Of a stretch of 50,013 nucleotides of DNA, positions 17,926 through 27,484 are shown piece after piece. The position numbers and the translations under genes were made by a program. The stretch is taken from the NCBI GenBank assembly GCA_012840535.1, contig DULF01000062.1, positions 1-50,013 of the forward strand, read 5' to 3'. The stretch comes from Clostridiaceae bacterium. GTDB lineage: Bacteria > Bacillota > Clostridia > Acetivibrionales > DUMB01. Each line of letters starts with the position of its first letter. The stretch's first letter is position 1. The notes under the pieces are model-generated. The model did no database searches, had not been told where the DNA came from, and worked only from the letters and a program-made list of their open reading frames with translations.

Positions 17926-18861
17926 CTACTCATTTTGCAAATATTCTGTAGAAAGGTATCTTTCTCCTGTGTCCGGGAGAATCACAACAATCATTTTGCC
18001 TTCGTTTTCAGGGCGCTTTGCGACTTCCGTTGCTGCCCAAAGCGCTGCCCCCGAAGAAATGCCGACAAGAAGGCCTTCTCTTTTTGCGACCGCTCTGCCT
18101 GCTTTGTACGCATCCTCACTTTTAACAGCAATTACCTCATCATAAACCGAAGTATTCAGTACATCAGGAACAAAACCGGCACCAATTCCCTGAATCTTAT
18201 GGGGACCTGCCACTCCTTTTGAAAGCACGGGTGAATCCGCAGGTTCAACAGCCACAACCTTGATATTTGGATTCCGGCTCTTTAAATACTCGCCTGCTCC
18301 CGTGATTGTACCACCTGTACCTATGCCAGCAACAAAAATATCTACTTTCCCATCAGTATCATCCCAGATTTCAGGGCCAGTAGTTGCCTTGTGAACAGCC
18401 GGGTTCGCTGGGTTGACAAACTGGCCGGGAATAAAGGAATTCGGTATTTCTCTTGCAAGCTCCTCTGCTTTATCAATAGCGCCCCTCATCCCTTTTGCTC
18501 CCTCAGTGAGGACTACTTCCGCGCCATATGCTTTTAGCAGGTTGCGGCGTTCAATACTCATGGTCTCAGGCATTGTGAGAATAATTCTATAGCCTCTTGC
18601 TGCTGCAACAGAAGCAAGGCCAATACCGGTATTGCCACTTGTCGGTTCAATAATAACGGAATCCGGTTTTAAAAGGTCTCTTGCTTCAGCATCCTCTATC
18701 ATTGCCTTTGCAATCCTGTCCTTTACACTTCCCGCAGGATTAAAATATTCCAGCTTTGCAACAATGGTCGCTTTTAAGTCATTGGCTTTTACATAATTGG
18801 ATAATTCCAGCAATGGTGTTTTACCAATTAAATCTGTCAGGCTTTTATAAATCTTTGACAT
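17926..18861 (-). CDS. cysK: Cysteine synthase A (O-acetylserine sulfhydrylase)
   Basis: A 311-residue PLP enzyme making cysteine from O-acetylserine and sulfide. Visible motifs are PAGSVKDR with the PLP lysine, the substrate loop [10 protein letters not shown], the phosphate-binding [10 protein letters not shown] and the PLP-facing SSGAALWAA. The ATG at 18861 has GGAG ten bases upstream; an in-frame GTG at 18879 overlaps that site. The C-terminal [10 protein letters not shown] gives the usual short tail. It converges on a CymR-like regulator, and an A+T-rich inverted repeat lies in its upstream region. No cysE is adjacent. Confidence 0.95.
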   Translation of the reverse strand: MSKIYKSLTDLIGKTPLLELSNYVKANDLKATIVAKLEYFNPAGSVKDRIAKAMIEDAEARDLLKPDSVIIEPTSGNTGIGLASVAAARGYRIILTMPETMSIERRNLLKAYGAEVVLTEGAKGMRGAIDKAEELAREIPNSFIPGQFVNPANPAVHKATTGPEIWDDTDGKVDIFVAGIGTGGTITGAGEYLKSRNPNIKVVAVEPADSPVLSKGVAGPHKIQGIGAGFVPDVLNTSVYDEVIAVKSEDAYKAGRAVAKREGLLVGISSGAALWAATEVAKRPENEGKMIVVILPDTGERYLSTEYLQNE

Positions 18862-18915
18862 GCCAGCACACTCCTTCACATTTATTAAAAGTCAGTAAGT
18901 ACATTTAATTATATG

Positions 18916-18949
18916 AATACATATAAATCATATAGGTATTTTATGTATT
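18916..18949. promoter_or_regulatory. Possible operator upstream of cysK
   Basis: AATACATA (18916-18923) and its complement TATGTATT (18942-18949) form an 8-bp dyad with an 18-base spacer, in an A+T-rich stretch 55-90 bases before the cysK ATG. A TTGACA on the minus strand (18988-18983) lies further upstream. The A+T-rich sequence makes chance dyads common, so this is tentative. Confidence 0.35.
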
Positions 18950-19067
18950 TATATATTATATGGTAATATACTGAAAACCGTCTGTCAATAACGAATTAAA
19001 AAAGTTATATATTACATATATAAATTATATGTTTTTAATATCATGCCTGTTTAAACAATTCATCCGG

Positions 19068-20153
19068 CTACTCGTACGACATAAATAATTTTCCCCACTT
19101 TGTGTTGTTCTGGTAGTCCCTCACTATCTTTTTCCCTTTTAAAGGGTACCAATAAAGGTCATGATAAAACGCAGACCCGAATACAAAAATGTACACCAGT
19201 GGAGTATGAAAAAACAGCCATTGCAGCCTCTTCAGGGGGCCGAACCACATTATGTCGCCAACCCTGCTGGCTCCATTGTCGCCCACCTCAAACCCCAGGT
19301 TGACTCCTGAAATATCCCCACCGGCCACTTCAATGTTTTCCGGCCTTCCGTTTCCAAGACCTGCCTCGTCCCCTAATCTGATATAATCAATTTCCATTGG
19401 ATTAAAACCCATTATTTTGGATGCTATAGCATCTATAGCCACCTGGTCGCCGCTTGCCAGGATATAGTCCGCAATGACAGGTTTCATTGTCCTGGGACCT
19501 GGTCCGTTTCCGGCAACAGTCCCGTCAGTAACAGCAAATATTCCTGAATGAATCTCCTTCTGGATTGCAAGGAGGTCAACCAGTGTTTTATGAATAACGC
19601 TGTGGGTGTAGTGCCTCCTGGTATTTAACAGCCCTCCGAAAGCGTTCTTCATTGCGCCTGTCGTAGTTGTGTATATATGGCACTTCATCGTGGGCAAATG
19701 TATTATGTTTTTGTCAAAGAAATAATCAGGCACCATGATGCCCTTAGGAAAAACCTTGTCAAGTACCTGCATTTTTGCCTTCGGCTCGTACTTTACCCAT
19801 GTCATGTCCTCCTGTTTGAAGTTGTAAAGAACGGGAATATCATACTTTTTGAAAATATTTACGTATTTGTTAAGCCTCTCGCCTTTGTACGCATTTGTTA
19901 CAACAGTTTTATTCTGCACACATACTATATCGTCATACCCATCTTCCCTGAGACACCTGATTACTCCTTCAAGCTGCCACGGGGTGGTGTTGGCTCCCGG
20001 ATAGGGAAAATGCCAGGAAATATTATCCTTAAGTATTATGGTTTTTCCCTTTTTCAAAAATTTTTGATATTCCGCCAGTCTCATTAACCTTTTATAATCT
20101 TCAATAACAGTTTCGGGCTCAGTTTTCAACACGGCAACCTTTGATTTTTCCAT
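19068..20153 (-). CDS. DUF362 domain-containing protein
   Basis: A 361-residue protein of the DUF362 family, whose function is not established. The recognisable core runs from KTIILKDNISWHFPYPGANT through THSVIHKTLVDLLAIQKEI to TDGTVAGNGPGPRTMKP and a conserved DQVAIDAIASKIMGF. The usual C-terminal ferredoxin domain seen in some DUF362 proteins is absent. The C-terminus instead has a hydrophobic, aromatic stretch (WLFFHTPLVYIFVFGSAFYH) that may sit at a membrane. The ATG at 20153 is set by GAAGGAG. The longer frame to 20294 would overlap the UbiA gene. It is the last gene of a likely four-gene envelope operon. Confidence 0.8.
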   Translation of the reverse strand: MEKSKVAVLKTEPETVIEDYKRLMRLAEYQKFLKKGKTIILKDNISWHFPYPGANTTPWQLEGVIRCLREDGYDDIVCVQNKTVVTNAYKGERLNKYVNIFKKYDIPVLYNFKQEDMTWVKYEPKAKMQVLDKVFPKGIMVPDYFFDKNIIHLPTMKCHIYTTTTGAMKNAFGGLLNTRRHYTHSVIHKTLVDLLAIQKEIHSGIFAVTDGTVAGNGPGPRTMKPVIADYILASGDQVAIDAIASKIMGFNPMEIDYIRLGDEAGLGNGRPENIEVAGGDISGVNLGFEVGDNGASRVGDIMWFGPLKRLQWLFFHTPLVYIFVFGSAFYHDLYWYPLKGKKIVRDYQNNTKWGKLFMSYE

Positions 20154-20254
20154 TGGGACACTCCTTCTTTTTTTACATTTTTTATAAAGGAACGGTAACT
20201 TTTTTCTCACTTGGAACAGTCCTGTTTTCTGTAACCTTTTCGCATATATCTTTG

Positions 20255-21199
20255 CTAATCCGAGGCAACAATGACGATGCTTGCAATAACCCACAACACA
20301 ATATTGATAAGAAGAGGCTTGTCATTTAAGAGAGCAAGTTCAGGGCTTCCTCCCATGTCCCTGGTGGATGCCAGGTACTGGTACCTGAAAATCCCATATA
20401 AAACAAAAGGTATGGTCAGCATCATGCAGTAAGACTTTTCTGCATTGAAAGTATATAATGCATAAGAGATCAATGTCGTAGGCGTTACTACTGAAAGCAT
20501 CTGATCAATCAGTTCCGGCGTATACTCTTTAAGTATTTTCCTATGGCTGCCGGCATTTTTCGAAAGCACCAGCAGTTCGTTTTTTCTTTTATTTAAGGCA
20601 AGAAAAAGCGCCAGCAGAGTAGTACACACAATAAGCCACGGCGATATTCTTACATGAAGAACCACTGCCCCTCCTGCAGTCCTCAACACAAATCCCGTCG
20701 CAATGAGTATAACATCAATAATAACTACATTCTTAAGACTGATTGAATAAACCACAGCCTGTACGAAATATAAAACCAGGATGATGGAAAACAATATATC
20801 AAGCAAAAATGCAACCACCAATGATATAGTAAGCGTAATAAGCGCGCAAACCATAGCCTCGTGAGTTTGCAGATTCCCTGACGCAATCGGGCGAAAGCGC
20901 TTTTTTGGATGCAGCGCATCCCTTTTTCTGTCTATTATGTCATTTATAATATAAACGCTTCCTGAAACCAGTGAAAAAAGCATGAATGCACAAATAGACC
21001 TAAAAATGGATTCCGGCTTGAAAAATGATTTTGAAAAAATCAGCCCCGCAAAGACAAAGCCGTTTTTAATCCATTGCTTAGGCCGCATGGATGTTATAAC
21101 ATAGGCTATTTTATAAAAAGCTCTTTTGCTGTCTTCAGTTTTTTTATATATTTCTGATTTTGTCTTTACTCCGCTCATTATTAATAAAAGTATGCCCAT
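20255..21199 (-). CDS. UbiA-family prenyltransferase, decaprenyl-phosphate phosphoribosyltransferase-like
   Basis: A 314-residue membrane protein with about eight hydrophobic segments. The first aspartate motif is NDIIDRKRDALHPKKRFRPI (about residues 86-105). The PKKRFRPI extension is typical of the branch containing mycobacterial Rv3806c, which transfers phosphoribose from PRPP to polyprenyl phosphate. That reaction starts synthesis of lipid-linked ribose/arabinose donors. The N-terminal MRPKQWIKNGFVFAGLIFS also matches this branch. It sits 28 bases after a GT-C glycosyltransferase gene that could use such a lipid-linked sugar. The start has only a weak ribosome site; an ATG at 21178 is an alternative. 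Confidence 0.83.
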   Translation of the reverse strand: MGILLLIMSGVKTKSEIYKKTEDSKRAFYKIAYVITSMRPKQWIKNGFVFAGLIFSKSFFKPESIFRSICAFMLFSLVSGSVYIINDIIDRKRDALHPKKRFRPIASGNLQTHEAMVCALITLTISLVVAFLLDILFSIILVLYFVQAVVYSISLKNVVIIDVILIATGFVLRTAGGAVVLHVRISPWLIVCTTLLALFLALNKRKNELLVLSKNAGSHRKILKEYTPELIDQMLSVVTPTTLISYALYTFNAEKSYCMMLTIPFVLYGIFRYQYLASTRDMGGSPELALLNDKPLLINIVLWVIASIVIVASD

Positions 21200-21227
21200 T
21201 TATCTCAAATAAGATTAATAAAAACAA

Positions 21228-22787
21228 CTATAACGAAATTAAATAAATATCCCCGTCTTCAACTTCCGCAATATGTCTTACGTTGAAAAATTCGGACAGC
21301 TCTTTGACGTTGTAAATCAGGCTGTTTGTGTTTCCCTTAAACCAAATCAAATATGAAAGCTTTATTCTTTCCATACTTTGCTTAAACTGCTCCATTCCAT
21401 ACAACCTGCCGCAGTTTTTTCTTGGAGGATACATTGCGGGTGTACCAGTCAGTATATATATTGCATCAGGATAATTGCTGAATACTGTTTTTCTGGTGGG
21501 ATTTCTTTGCAAATATTTAATAGTTTCCCTGTTTATCCACCTGACGGTTGAAAATCCTCCCGTACCCTTTTGAACCGAATCCCTTAAATTTACAAGAGCA
21601 TTTGATAAGGGATGTATTGTCCAAAAAGCAAACGACACCAGTACCACATATTTGGCAATATTACCCCTGTGGGCAGTTATCATTGTGTCCATTGCAGAAA
21701 GTATAATAAGCAATAACGGTATAAAAACAGGCGACATCAGCCTGTTGTCTATGGCGTCAAAAGCAATCTTAGATGACATAACGACGAGATATAAAGTGTA
21801 ACTTGTAAAGAATATTACCGGAACCAATAAATGAGATTTTTTAACAAATACTTCTGTGATCATTCCTTTGCTGTTGGCAGAAAGTATCCCGGCCATAAAC
21901 ACGGCAATAATACCCATAAAGCAGAATAACAAAACGCCAACAGTTAAAAGCTTTAAAGCAAGCAATATGTCAGCGTCTTGCACTCTTTTCAACCGTTCCG
22001 CCGGCAAGAACCAGGAAATTAATACGTTAAAAGCAAGGTTGGCATTTTGGGAAAAGGTATATTTCGAACCGGTACGGATGCCTGTCAGTGTGGAAGAAAC
22101 GATATAGTTTCTCACAAGCCATAAAGAAAGCGGCAGGAATGAAATGAAACCAAAAAACATGGAATGCAATATTTTCTTCACGATACCTTTCCGCTTTATA
22201 AAAACAACAATTACCCCTGTTACAATAAAAACTGCGCCTATGTACCTGGTAAGGCAGGCAAGGGAGGCAAACAGCGCTGACAGGTAAAAGTTACGGTTGT
22301 CCTCTTTCTCTGTAAACAGCCCGGTAACAAATAAAAAAAGAGTGGCAAAAAGTATAAAAAGGGGCTCAGACCACGTATATCTGGAAACATATGTAAGAGG
22401 TATTGACAATAACACCGCCAATACCCCCACAATAACCAGGGGCCGGAACTTTACATATCTATCAAGCCAGACACCTGTGAAGAATATTGTCAACGATAAG
22501 CATATTATATTTATTAACCTCGATGCTGTGAGAGCATCAAGGCCGAGGATTTCAAATAAAGCCAATGCCACCGGCAGCAAGGGCGGCCATTGCACATAGG
22601 GCGCTTCATATCCGAAGTATCTGAATCCATTGCCGTTTAAAAAACTTCGTGAAGCATATATGTATGCCACGGAATCATGGGAAATACCAGGACCAAACCT
22701 TGATGTAACGGCAACTAGAAATAAAGCGCCTATGATACTTATTAAAGCAACAAAAAGCAGGATTTTTTTGTCTTCACTTTTAAGCAT
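21228..22787 (-). CDS. GT-C membrane glycosyltransferase (GT39/ArnT-like)
   Basis: A 519-residue polytopic membrane protein with roughly 11-12 hydrophobic segments. The first loop contains FGPGISHDSVAYIYASRSFL, an acidic-residue motif placed like the catalytic Asp of GT-C transferases (PMT, ArnT) that use polyprenyl-phosphate sugars. The pattern YVQWPPLLPVALALF and WSEPLFILFATLFLF are typical of the superfamily. The soluble C-terminal ~120 residues probably face outside. The start is uncertain: ATG at 22787 is the first plausible start, while a GTG at 22847 has no clear ribosome site. Being next to the UbiA-type gene suggests it transfers a lipid-linked pentose to an envelope acceptor (inference). 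Confidence 0.78.
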   Translation of the reverse strand: MLKSEDKKILLFVALISIIGALFLVAVTSRFGPGISHDSVAYIYASRSFLNGNGFRYFGYEAPYVQWPPLLPVALALFEILGLDALTASRLINIICLSLTIFFTGVWLDRYVKFRPLVIVGVLAVLLSIPLTYVSRYTWSEPLFILFATLFLFVTGLFTEKEDNRNFYLSALFASLACLTRYIGAVFIVTGVIVVFIKRKGIVKKILHSMFFGFISFLPLSLWLVRNYIVSSTLTGIRTGSKYTFSQNANLAFNVLISWFLPAERLKRVQDADILLALKLLTVGVLLFCFMGIIAVFMAGILSANSKGMITEVFVKKSHLLVPVIFFTSYTLYLVVMSSKIAFDAIDNRLMSPVFIPLLLIILSAMDTMITAHRGNIAKYVVLVSFAFWTIHPLSNALVNLRDSVQKGTGGFSTVRWINRETIKYLQRNPTRKTVFSNYPDAIYILTGTPAMYPPRKNCGRLYGMEQFKQSMERIKLSYLIWFKGNTNSLIYNVKELSEFFNVRHIAEVEDGDIYLISL

Positions 22788-22895
22788 ATTTCCATATATG
22801 GGAAAAGCACAACTCCTTTTTATGAAATTATGCGCGTCCGCAGCCACATTTATGCATGTGTATCATGCTGGGCCGCAGACTGTCCCATATATTTC

Positions 22896-24236
22896 TTAAG
22901 TATTCCTGGCTAAAAGCTTCCCGCTTTCGGGGTCAATAAATACAAGCCAGTATCCGAAAGCCCCATACCTTGGTCTGCTTCCTTCAAGCTGCACCCACCT
23001 GCAAAGCTCTCCGAAAGGCCTTTCGTCTACATTATATACCCCTGGTATTCCACAAACCAAATACTCTATATCTTTTGTCTTATCAGTGTAAATACCGACT
23101 ATTAAGTGCCTGTATTTAAAATGTGACATCATTACCACAGGGTTAAACAAAAGGGGAGTCTTTATGCCATATTGGTACATTATGTTGTTGAGATGTACAG
23201 GACTGCTTACCTTCCACCATTCGTAGTCTTTACGCTTGCTCATAAAAGGATTGTATTTCTCAAAAGACCTGTTAAAACTGGCCCTGAGTTTTTCCAGCAG
23301 GTTTCTGCGTTCATACTCTTCTGCCTGTGCCGCCATATTTTTGTCAGGATTGTTTATACATCCTGCACATGGGTTAAATTCCATGTTATGGACACCCGAA
23401 ACATCTCCTTCTTTTTGCGGCCTACATACGTTATTGCCCACGGTTTCCCCGGCTGCCTGGCCGCCGTCCTCCGTATTTGAAGCAGTTTGGATTTCAATAT
23501 CCCTGTCATCCGGAGCAGCCTTGTATGTACTGTTCTCATCTTCCTTTTCTATCTTTGCTTCCTCCTTATCCTGCCTGTTTGATTCAGCAATTTCAGTTTC
23601 TTCCCTGGTTTCCTCCGCCTGCTCCTTCCCTTTTTCTTCTTCTCCCTTTTCTTTTTCTCTCTTTTCTGCTTCTCCTTTTTCTTCTTCCCTTACTGCTCCT
23701 TTTTCTTCTTTCTTTTCTTCTTCTTTTTCTTCTCTCTTTTCCTCCTTCCCTTCTACCTTTTCTTCTTCTTTCTCTGCACTGTCAACCAGGTTCTCGCTCA
23801 AATACGCTCTCTTAAAAGCATTTCTCCAATCAATCTTTTTATCCCTGTATGCCGCAAGGGGACAAATGATTTTGCCATCCATCATATTTTCAGCTTCCAC
23901 AAGCAATATGGCAGCGCCAAATCTATCAATGCCTAATTCTGTATCAGCAACGCTGTAAGAATCAAATTCCCATTTAATATCTCCCTTTCCGTTTGCTACA
24001 GGGAGCGCACCAATCCTTACAGGTACAATCCGCTCTTTATCCTCTGCAAGTATATATACAACGTACATATAACCGCCCTGTAATACTCTCAGATTCTGCA
24101 CAGTTGCATAAAGCTTGCCCCTGCCGTCCCTTACTTCAATTTTCAGGTACCCGGAAGGGTTTCCTCCAGCCTCGTATCCTGCATCCTCATTATTGAATAT
24201 CATAAAAATTCTCTGAAATTTCTGCCTTTTCTCCAA
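22896..24236 (-). CDS. Unknown protein with Glu/Lys-rich linker between two conserved-looking domains
   Basis: I do not recognise this 446-residue protein. The N-terminal ~140 residues form a beta-rich domain (GYLKIEVRDGRGKLYATVQNL). Residues about 152-213 are an extreme Glu/Lys/Arg tract, and residues about 300-446 form a Trp/Tyr-rich domain (KDYEWWKVSSPVHLNNIMYQ). There is no signal peptide, so it is probably cytosolic. A CAGCINNPDK segment near residue 285 adds two cysteines. The TTG start at 24236 is supported by GGAGGGAGATAA just upstream and no better ATG. It is the first gene of the likely four-gene operon with the glycosyltransferase, UbiA and DUF362 genes. The linker makes the coding strand a long purine tract. 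Confidence 0.7.
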   Translation of the reverse strand: MEKRQKFQRIFMIFNNEDAGYEAGGNPSGYLKIEVRDGRGKLYATVQNLRVLQGGYMYVVYILAEDKERIVPVRIGALPVANGKGDIKWEFDSYSVADTELGIDRFGAAILLVEAENMMDGKIICPLAAYRDKKIDWRNAFKRAYLSENLVDSAEKEEEKVEGKEEKREEKEEEKKEEKGAVREEEKGEAEKREKEKGEEEKGKEQAEETREETEIAESNRQDKEEAKIEKEDENSTYKAAPDDRDIEIQTASNTEDGGQAAGETVGNNVCRPQKEGDVSGVHNMEFNPCAGCINNPDKNMAAQAEEYERRNLLEKLRASFNRSFEKYNPFMSKRKDYEWWKVSSPVHLNNIMYQYGIKTPLLFNPVVMMSHFKYRHLIVGIYTDKTKDIEYLVCGIPGVYNVDERPFGELCRWVQLEGSRPRYGAFGYWLVFIDPESGKLLARNT

Positions 24237-24361
24237 TTATCTCCCTCCCCCTGCATCATGTTTTGCTTTCCGGCAACATGTAAGGCCATATATTCCATAT
24301 AAGACCAGTTCATATATTATATATATGGTCCTGCCCCAAAAAATAAACCAAAAAAGTAAGA

Positions 24362-24405
24362 GGACACTCCATTCCCTCCGAAGTACTTTGCGTCAAGGAG
24401 TGTCC
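24362..24405. repeat. Inverted repeat between pckG and the envelope operon
   Basis: GGACACTCC (24362-24370) and GGAGTGTCC (24397-24405) are exact complements around a 26-base loop. On the plus side CCTTTT follows and on the minus side TTACTTTTTT, so it may end transcription or be a decayed extragenic repeat. Confidence 0.5.
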
Positions 24406-24471
24406 CCTTTTGCATTACAGCCTGTCTGTGACGGAACTTAGCTGCTGGAGACTGCTTTTCTCATGCCAATT

Positions 24472-24499
24472 AAAAAGGGACACCCCCTAAAGGTGTCCC
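24472..24499 (-). terminator. Terminator of pckG
   Basis: On the minus strand GGGACACC (24499-24492) pairs with GGTGTCCC (24484-24477), 8 bp with a 7-base loop, followed by TTTTT (24476-24472). It lies 18 bases past the pckG stop. Confidence 0.85.
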
Positions 24500-24516
24500 G
24501 ATTAAGATTATTTGTT

Positions 24517-26271
24517 TTATATCCCAAGCCTTTTTGCCAATGCGGCATGCTGGTCCCTGATTTCTTTCGGCAGCCTGTCAAACTTCTCAAAGAATTCGCC
24601 CGTACTTCTGTGCTCTTCCTTCCAGGCTTCTTTGTCAACCTTAAGCAACTCTTCCAGCGTTTCCCTTGAAACCTCATCTTCAATGCCTGTAAGGTCAATA
24701 TCTTCAGGCTTAGGAAGATAACCTATCGGTGATTCTACAGCGTCAACTTCGCCCTTGCAACGTGCAAGTATCCACTTCAGAACGCGGAAGTTCTCGCCGT
24801 ATCCAGGCCACATAAAATTACCGTTTTCGTCTGTACGGAACCAGTTAACATTGAATATCTTAGGCGGATTAGGTATCTTTTTGCCCATTTCGAGCCAATG
24901 TGAAAAGTAATCTCCCATATTGTATCCGCAGAACGGCAACATAGCCATTGGGTCACGCCTTACAACGCCAACCGCGCCTGTTGCAGCTGCAGTAGTTTCG
25001 GAAGCCATTGTAGCTCCGACAAATACCCCATGCTCCCAGTCAAAGGACTGATATACCAATGGAGCAACTTTAGCACGGCGTCCGCCAAACAGAATTGCAG
25101 AAATCGGCACTCCTTTTGGATTCTCCCACTCAGGAGATATTGACGGACACTGGGATGCAGGAGCTGTAAACCTTGAATTAGGATGAGCGCCCTTTACTCC
25201 GCTGTCCGGCGTCCATGGTTTTCCTGTCCAGTCTATACCGTGTGAAGGCGGTTCAACTCCCATTCCTTCCCACCATACAGTATTGTCAGGAGTAAGTACT
25301 ACATTTGTAAATATTGTATTCTTCTGGGTAGTAAGAAGCGCATTGGGATTGCTCTTCATGCTTGTTCCGGGTGCAACTCCAAAGAAGCCTGCCTCTGGAT
25401 TAATTGCCCACAATCTTCCGTCTTCGCCTATTCTCATCCATGCAATATCGTCTCCAACAGTCCAAACCTTGTAGCCCTTCTGTGAAGCAGGAGGAATTAA
25501 CATCGCAAGGTTGGTTTTACCGCATGCGCTCGGGAATGCGCCTGCAATATAGGATACATTCCCCTCTGGGTCTTCAATGCCCAGAATAAGCATATGTTCT
25601 GCCATCCAGCCTTCCTGTCTTCCCATGTAGCTTGCTATACGGAGTGAAAAACACTTCTTCCCAAGAAGGACATTCCCGCCGTAACCTGAGTTAATACTCC
25701 ATATGGTATTGTCCTCGGGAAAATGGCAAATATAACGGTTTTCAGGATCGAGATTTGCCTTGCTGTGCAATCCTTTAACAAAATCATCCGAATCACCGAG
25801 GTGTTCCATCGCCGGCCTGCCCATTCTTGTCATGATACGCATGTTAAGTACAACATAAATGCTATCGGTGATTTCTATTCCAACCTTGCTGAAAGGAGAA
25901 CCTACAGGTCCCATCAGGTAAGGTATTACATACATTGTCCTGCCCCTCATGGAGCCGTCAAACAACTTGCCAAGCTTTTCATAAGCCTCTTGGGGATCCA
26001 TCCAGTTGTTGGTCGGACCTGCGTCTTCTTTCTTTCTTGTGCAGATAAAAGTTCTGTGCTCAACTCTGGCAACGTCATTTACGTCTGTTCTATGCAGGAA
26101 ACATCCGGGCAGCTTCTCCTGGTTTAATTGAATCAGCTCTCCAGTGCTTAAAGCTTCTTTTTCAAGTCCCTCCTTTTCTTCCTCTGAACCGTCTATCCAT
26201 ACGATTCTGGCTGGTTTTGTAAGTTTAGCCATTTCATCGACCCATTTTTTGACTGCTTTGTTTGCATACAT
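24517..26271 (-). CDS. pckG: Phosphoenolpyruvate carboxykinase (GTP)
   Basis: A 584-residue cytosolic enzyme interconverting oxaloacetate and phosphoenolpyruvate with GTP/GDP. Features of the GTP-dependent class are the kinase P-loop region [14 protein letters not shown] (near residue 245), the reactive Cys in it, the metal-binding region before it, and [17 protein letters not shown]. Length agrees with the GTP class (about 600), not the ATP class. In clostridia it can run in the direction of oxaloacetate formation in the PEP-malate route; that is family knowledge. The ATG at 26271 has GGTGAG close upstream; the frame extends to 26349 without a ribosome site. It is a single-gene unit with its own terminator. 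Confidence 0.96.
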   Translation of the reverse strand: MYANKAVKKWVDEMAKLTKPARIVWIDGSEEEKEGLEKEALSTGELIQLNQEKLPGCFLHRTDVNDVARVEHRTFICTRKKEDAGPTNNWMDPQEAYEKLGKLFDGSMRGRTMYVIPYLMGPVGSPFSKVGIEITDSIYVVLNMRIMTRMGRPAMEHLGDSDDFVKGLHSKANLDPENRYICHFPEDNTIWSINSGYGGNVLLGKKCFSLRIASYMGRQEGWMAEHMLILGIEDPEGNVSYIAGAFPSACGKTNLAMLIPPASQKGYKVWTVGDDIAWMRIGEDGRLWAINPEAGFFGVAPGTSMKSNPNALLTTQKNTIFTNVVLTPDNTVWWEGMGVEPPSHGIDWTGKPWTPDSGVKGAHPNSRFTAPASQCPSISPEWENPKGVPISAILFGGRRAKVAPLVYQSFDWEHGVFVGATMASETTAAATGAVGVVRRDPMAMLPFCGYNMGDYFSHWLEMGKKIPNPPKIFNVNWFRTDENGNFMWPGYGENFRVLKWILARCKGEVDAVESPIGYLPKPEDIDLTGIEDEVSRETLEELLKVDKEAWKEEHRSTGEFFEKFDRLPKEIRDQHAALAKRLGI

Positions 26272-26491
26272 GCTACTCACCACTTTCCGTTTATTATTAG
26301 GTTTGCTTGAAAGAAATTGCAGAATTGGATGAAAACCACATATGTACAATCACATAAGGGTTAAAACCGGTCTTTGAATATTACACCCTCTGCAACGAAA
26401 TATCTTAAAATAAAACAAATTTACATTTTAAATTTTATTATACTTCAAAAAATATTTTTTTTAAAGACCTTTTTGAAAAATTATTAAATTT

Positions 26492-27367
26492 TTAACAATC
26501 TTCACGGGTAAATGAATTCGAAAGAAGCGCAAATTGCGTGATGGAAAGTGCCTCACCGCGCAAGTTTTCACTTATTCCAAGGTTATTCAGGATCTGCTTT
26601 ATTTTCTCCTTGTCAAGATTAAAATAACCTGAATTGGATAGCGCATTTAAAAGAGTCTTTCTTCTCTGTCCAAATGCCGCCTTTACAACTTTGAAAAACA
26701 TTTCTTTGTCATCTACCTTAACCGGAGGTTCTTTATTTATGCGCAGCCTGATTACTGTCGAGTGAACATCCGGCGGCGGCACAAAACAACCGGGCGGCAC
26801 ATCAAAAATTCTCTCGGGTGTTGAGTAATATTGCACCGCTACAGAAAGCACGCCATAATCCTTTCCTCCCGGCTTCGCAACCATTCTGTCGGCTACTTCT
26901 TTCTGCACCATTAAAACAAGCATATTTATGCCTTCCGCTTCTTCTAAAAACTTCATTATAATCGGCGTAGTTATATAATACGGGAGATTGGCCACAACTT
27001 TTATGTTTTCAGGCACAAAACCGCCTGATCCGGTATTTTCCGCTGACAAAACATCCCTTTTTATATCAAGCTTTAATATATCGTTGTTAATTATCTGGAC
27101 ATTATTAAAAGGCTTAATGTTCTCGGTCAGGGCCCCAATAAGGCGCCTGTCTATTTCAATAGCAATCACTTTTCCGGCTCTGGATGCAATTTCAGAAGTC
27201 ATGTTTCCTATCCCGGCACCAACTTCGATCACCATGTCGCCTTCGCTGATCTGAGCGCTGTCAACGATTTTTCTAACAATATTGTTATCAATCAAAAAAT
27301 TCTGCCCAAGAGATTTTGTCAGCCGTATATTATATTTTTTCATAAATTCTTTAACATTGTTTGACAT
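26492..27367 (-). CDS. rsmA: 16S rRNA (adenine1518/1519-N6)-dimethyltransferase
   Basis: A 291-residue SAM-dependent enzyme (KsgA) dimethylating two adjacent adenines in the 3' hairpin of 16S rRNA during 30S maturation. Visible motifs are SLGQNFLID at the N-terminus, the SAM motif EVGAGIGNMT, and the catalytic NLPYYITTPI. The ATG at 27367 is preceded by TAGGAGTTG at normal spacing; the frame reaches 27409 without support. It follows yabE as in B. subtilis, but the ribonuclease M5 gene (rnmV) that usually lies between them is missing here. Confidence 0.95.
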   Translation of the reverse strand: MSNNVKEFMKKYNIRLTKSLGQNFLIDNNIVRKIVDSAQISEGDMVIEVGAGIGNMTSEIASRAGKVIAIEIDRRLIGALTENIKPFNNVQIINNDILKLDIKRDVLSAENTGSGGFVPENIKVVANLPYYITTPIIMKFLEEAEGINMLVLMVQKEVADRMVAKPGGKDYGVLSVAVQYYSTPERIFDVPPGCFVPPPDVHSTVIRLRINKEPPVKVDDKEMFFKVVKAAFGQRRKTLLNALSNSGYFNLDKEKIKQILNNLGISENLRGEALSITQFALLSNSFTREDC

Positions 27368-27432
27368 ATGTGCACAACTCCTACCAAGCAAAAATTGAAT
27401 GAACATCAATTTTTGCCCTTTGAGTGAATACA

Positions 27433-27454
27433 GCCGGGATACGGATATCCCGGC
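27433..27454. other. Hairpin between yabE and rsmA
   Basis: A perfect 8-bp G+C-rich stem (GCCGGGAT/ATCCCGGC) with a 6-base loop. No U-run follows on the minus strand (TGTATTCACT), so it may be an attenuator or mRNA-processing site and not a full terminator. Confidence 0.45.
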
Positions 27455-27484
27455 CTTGATTTAGTCCCTTATTTTATAAATGCT

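Noticed and set aside
23236-23958. A 240-codon plus-strand open frame rich in Ser, Phe and Pro.
   Set aside because: It is the antisense reading of the Glu/Lys-rich tract (GAA/GAG read as TTC/CTC). It lacks a ribosome site and family-like sequence.
24438-24698. A minus-strand frame of 86 codons overlapping the 3' end of pckG.
   Set aside because: It is a shifted reading of pckG codons and passes through the terminator.
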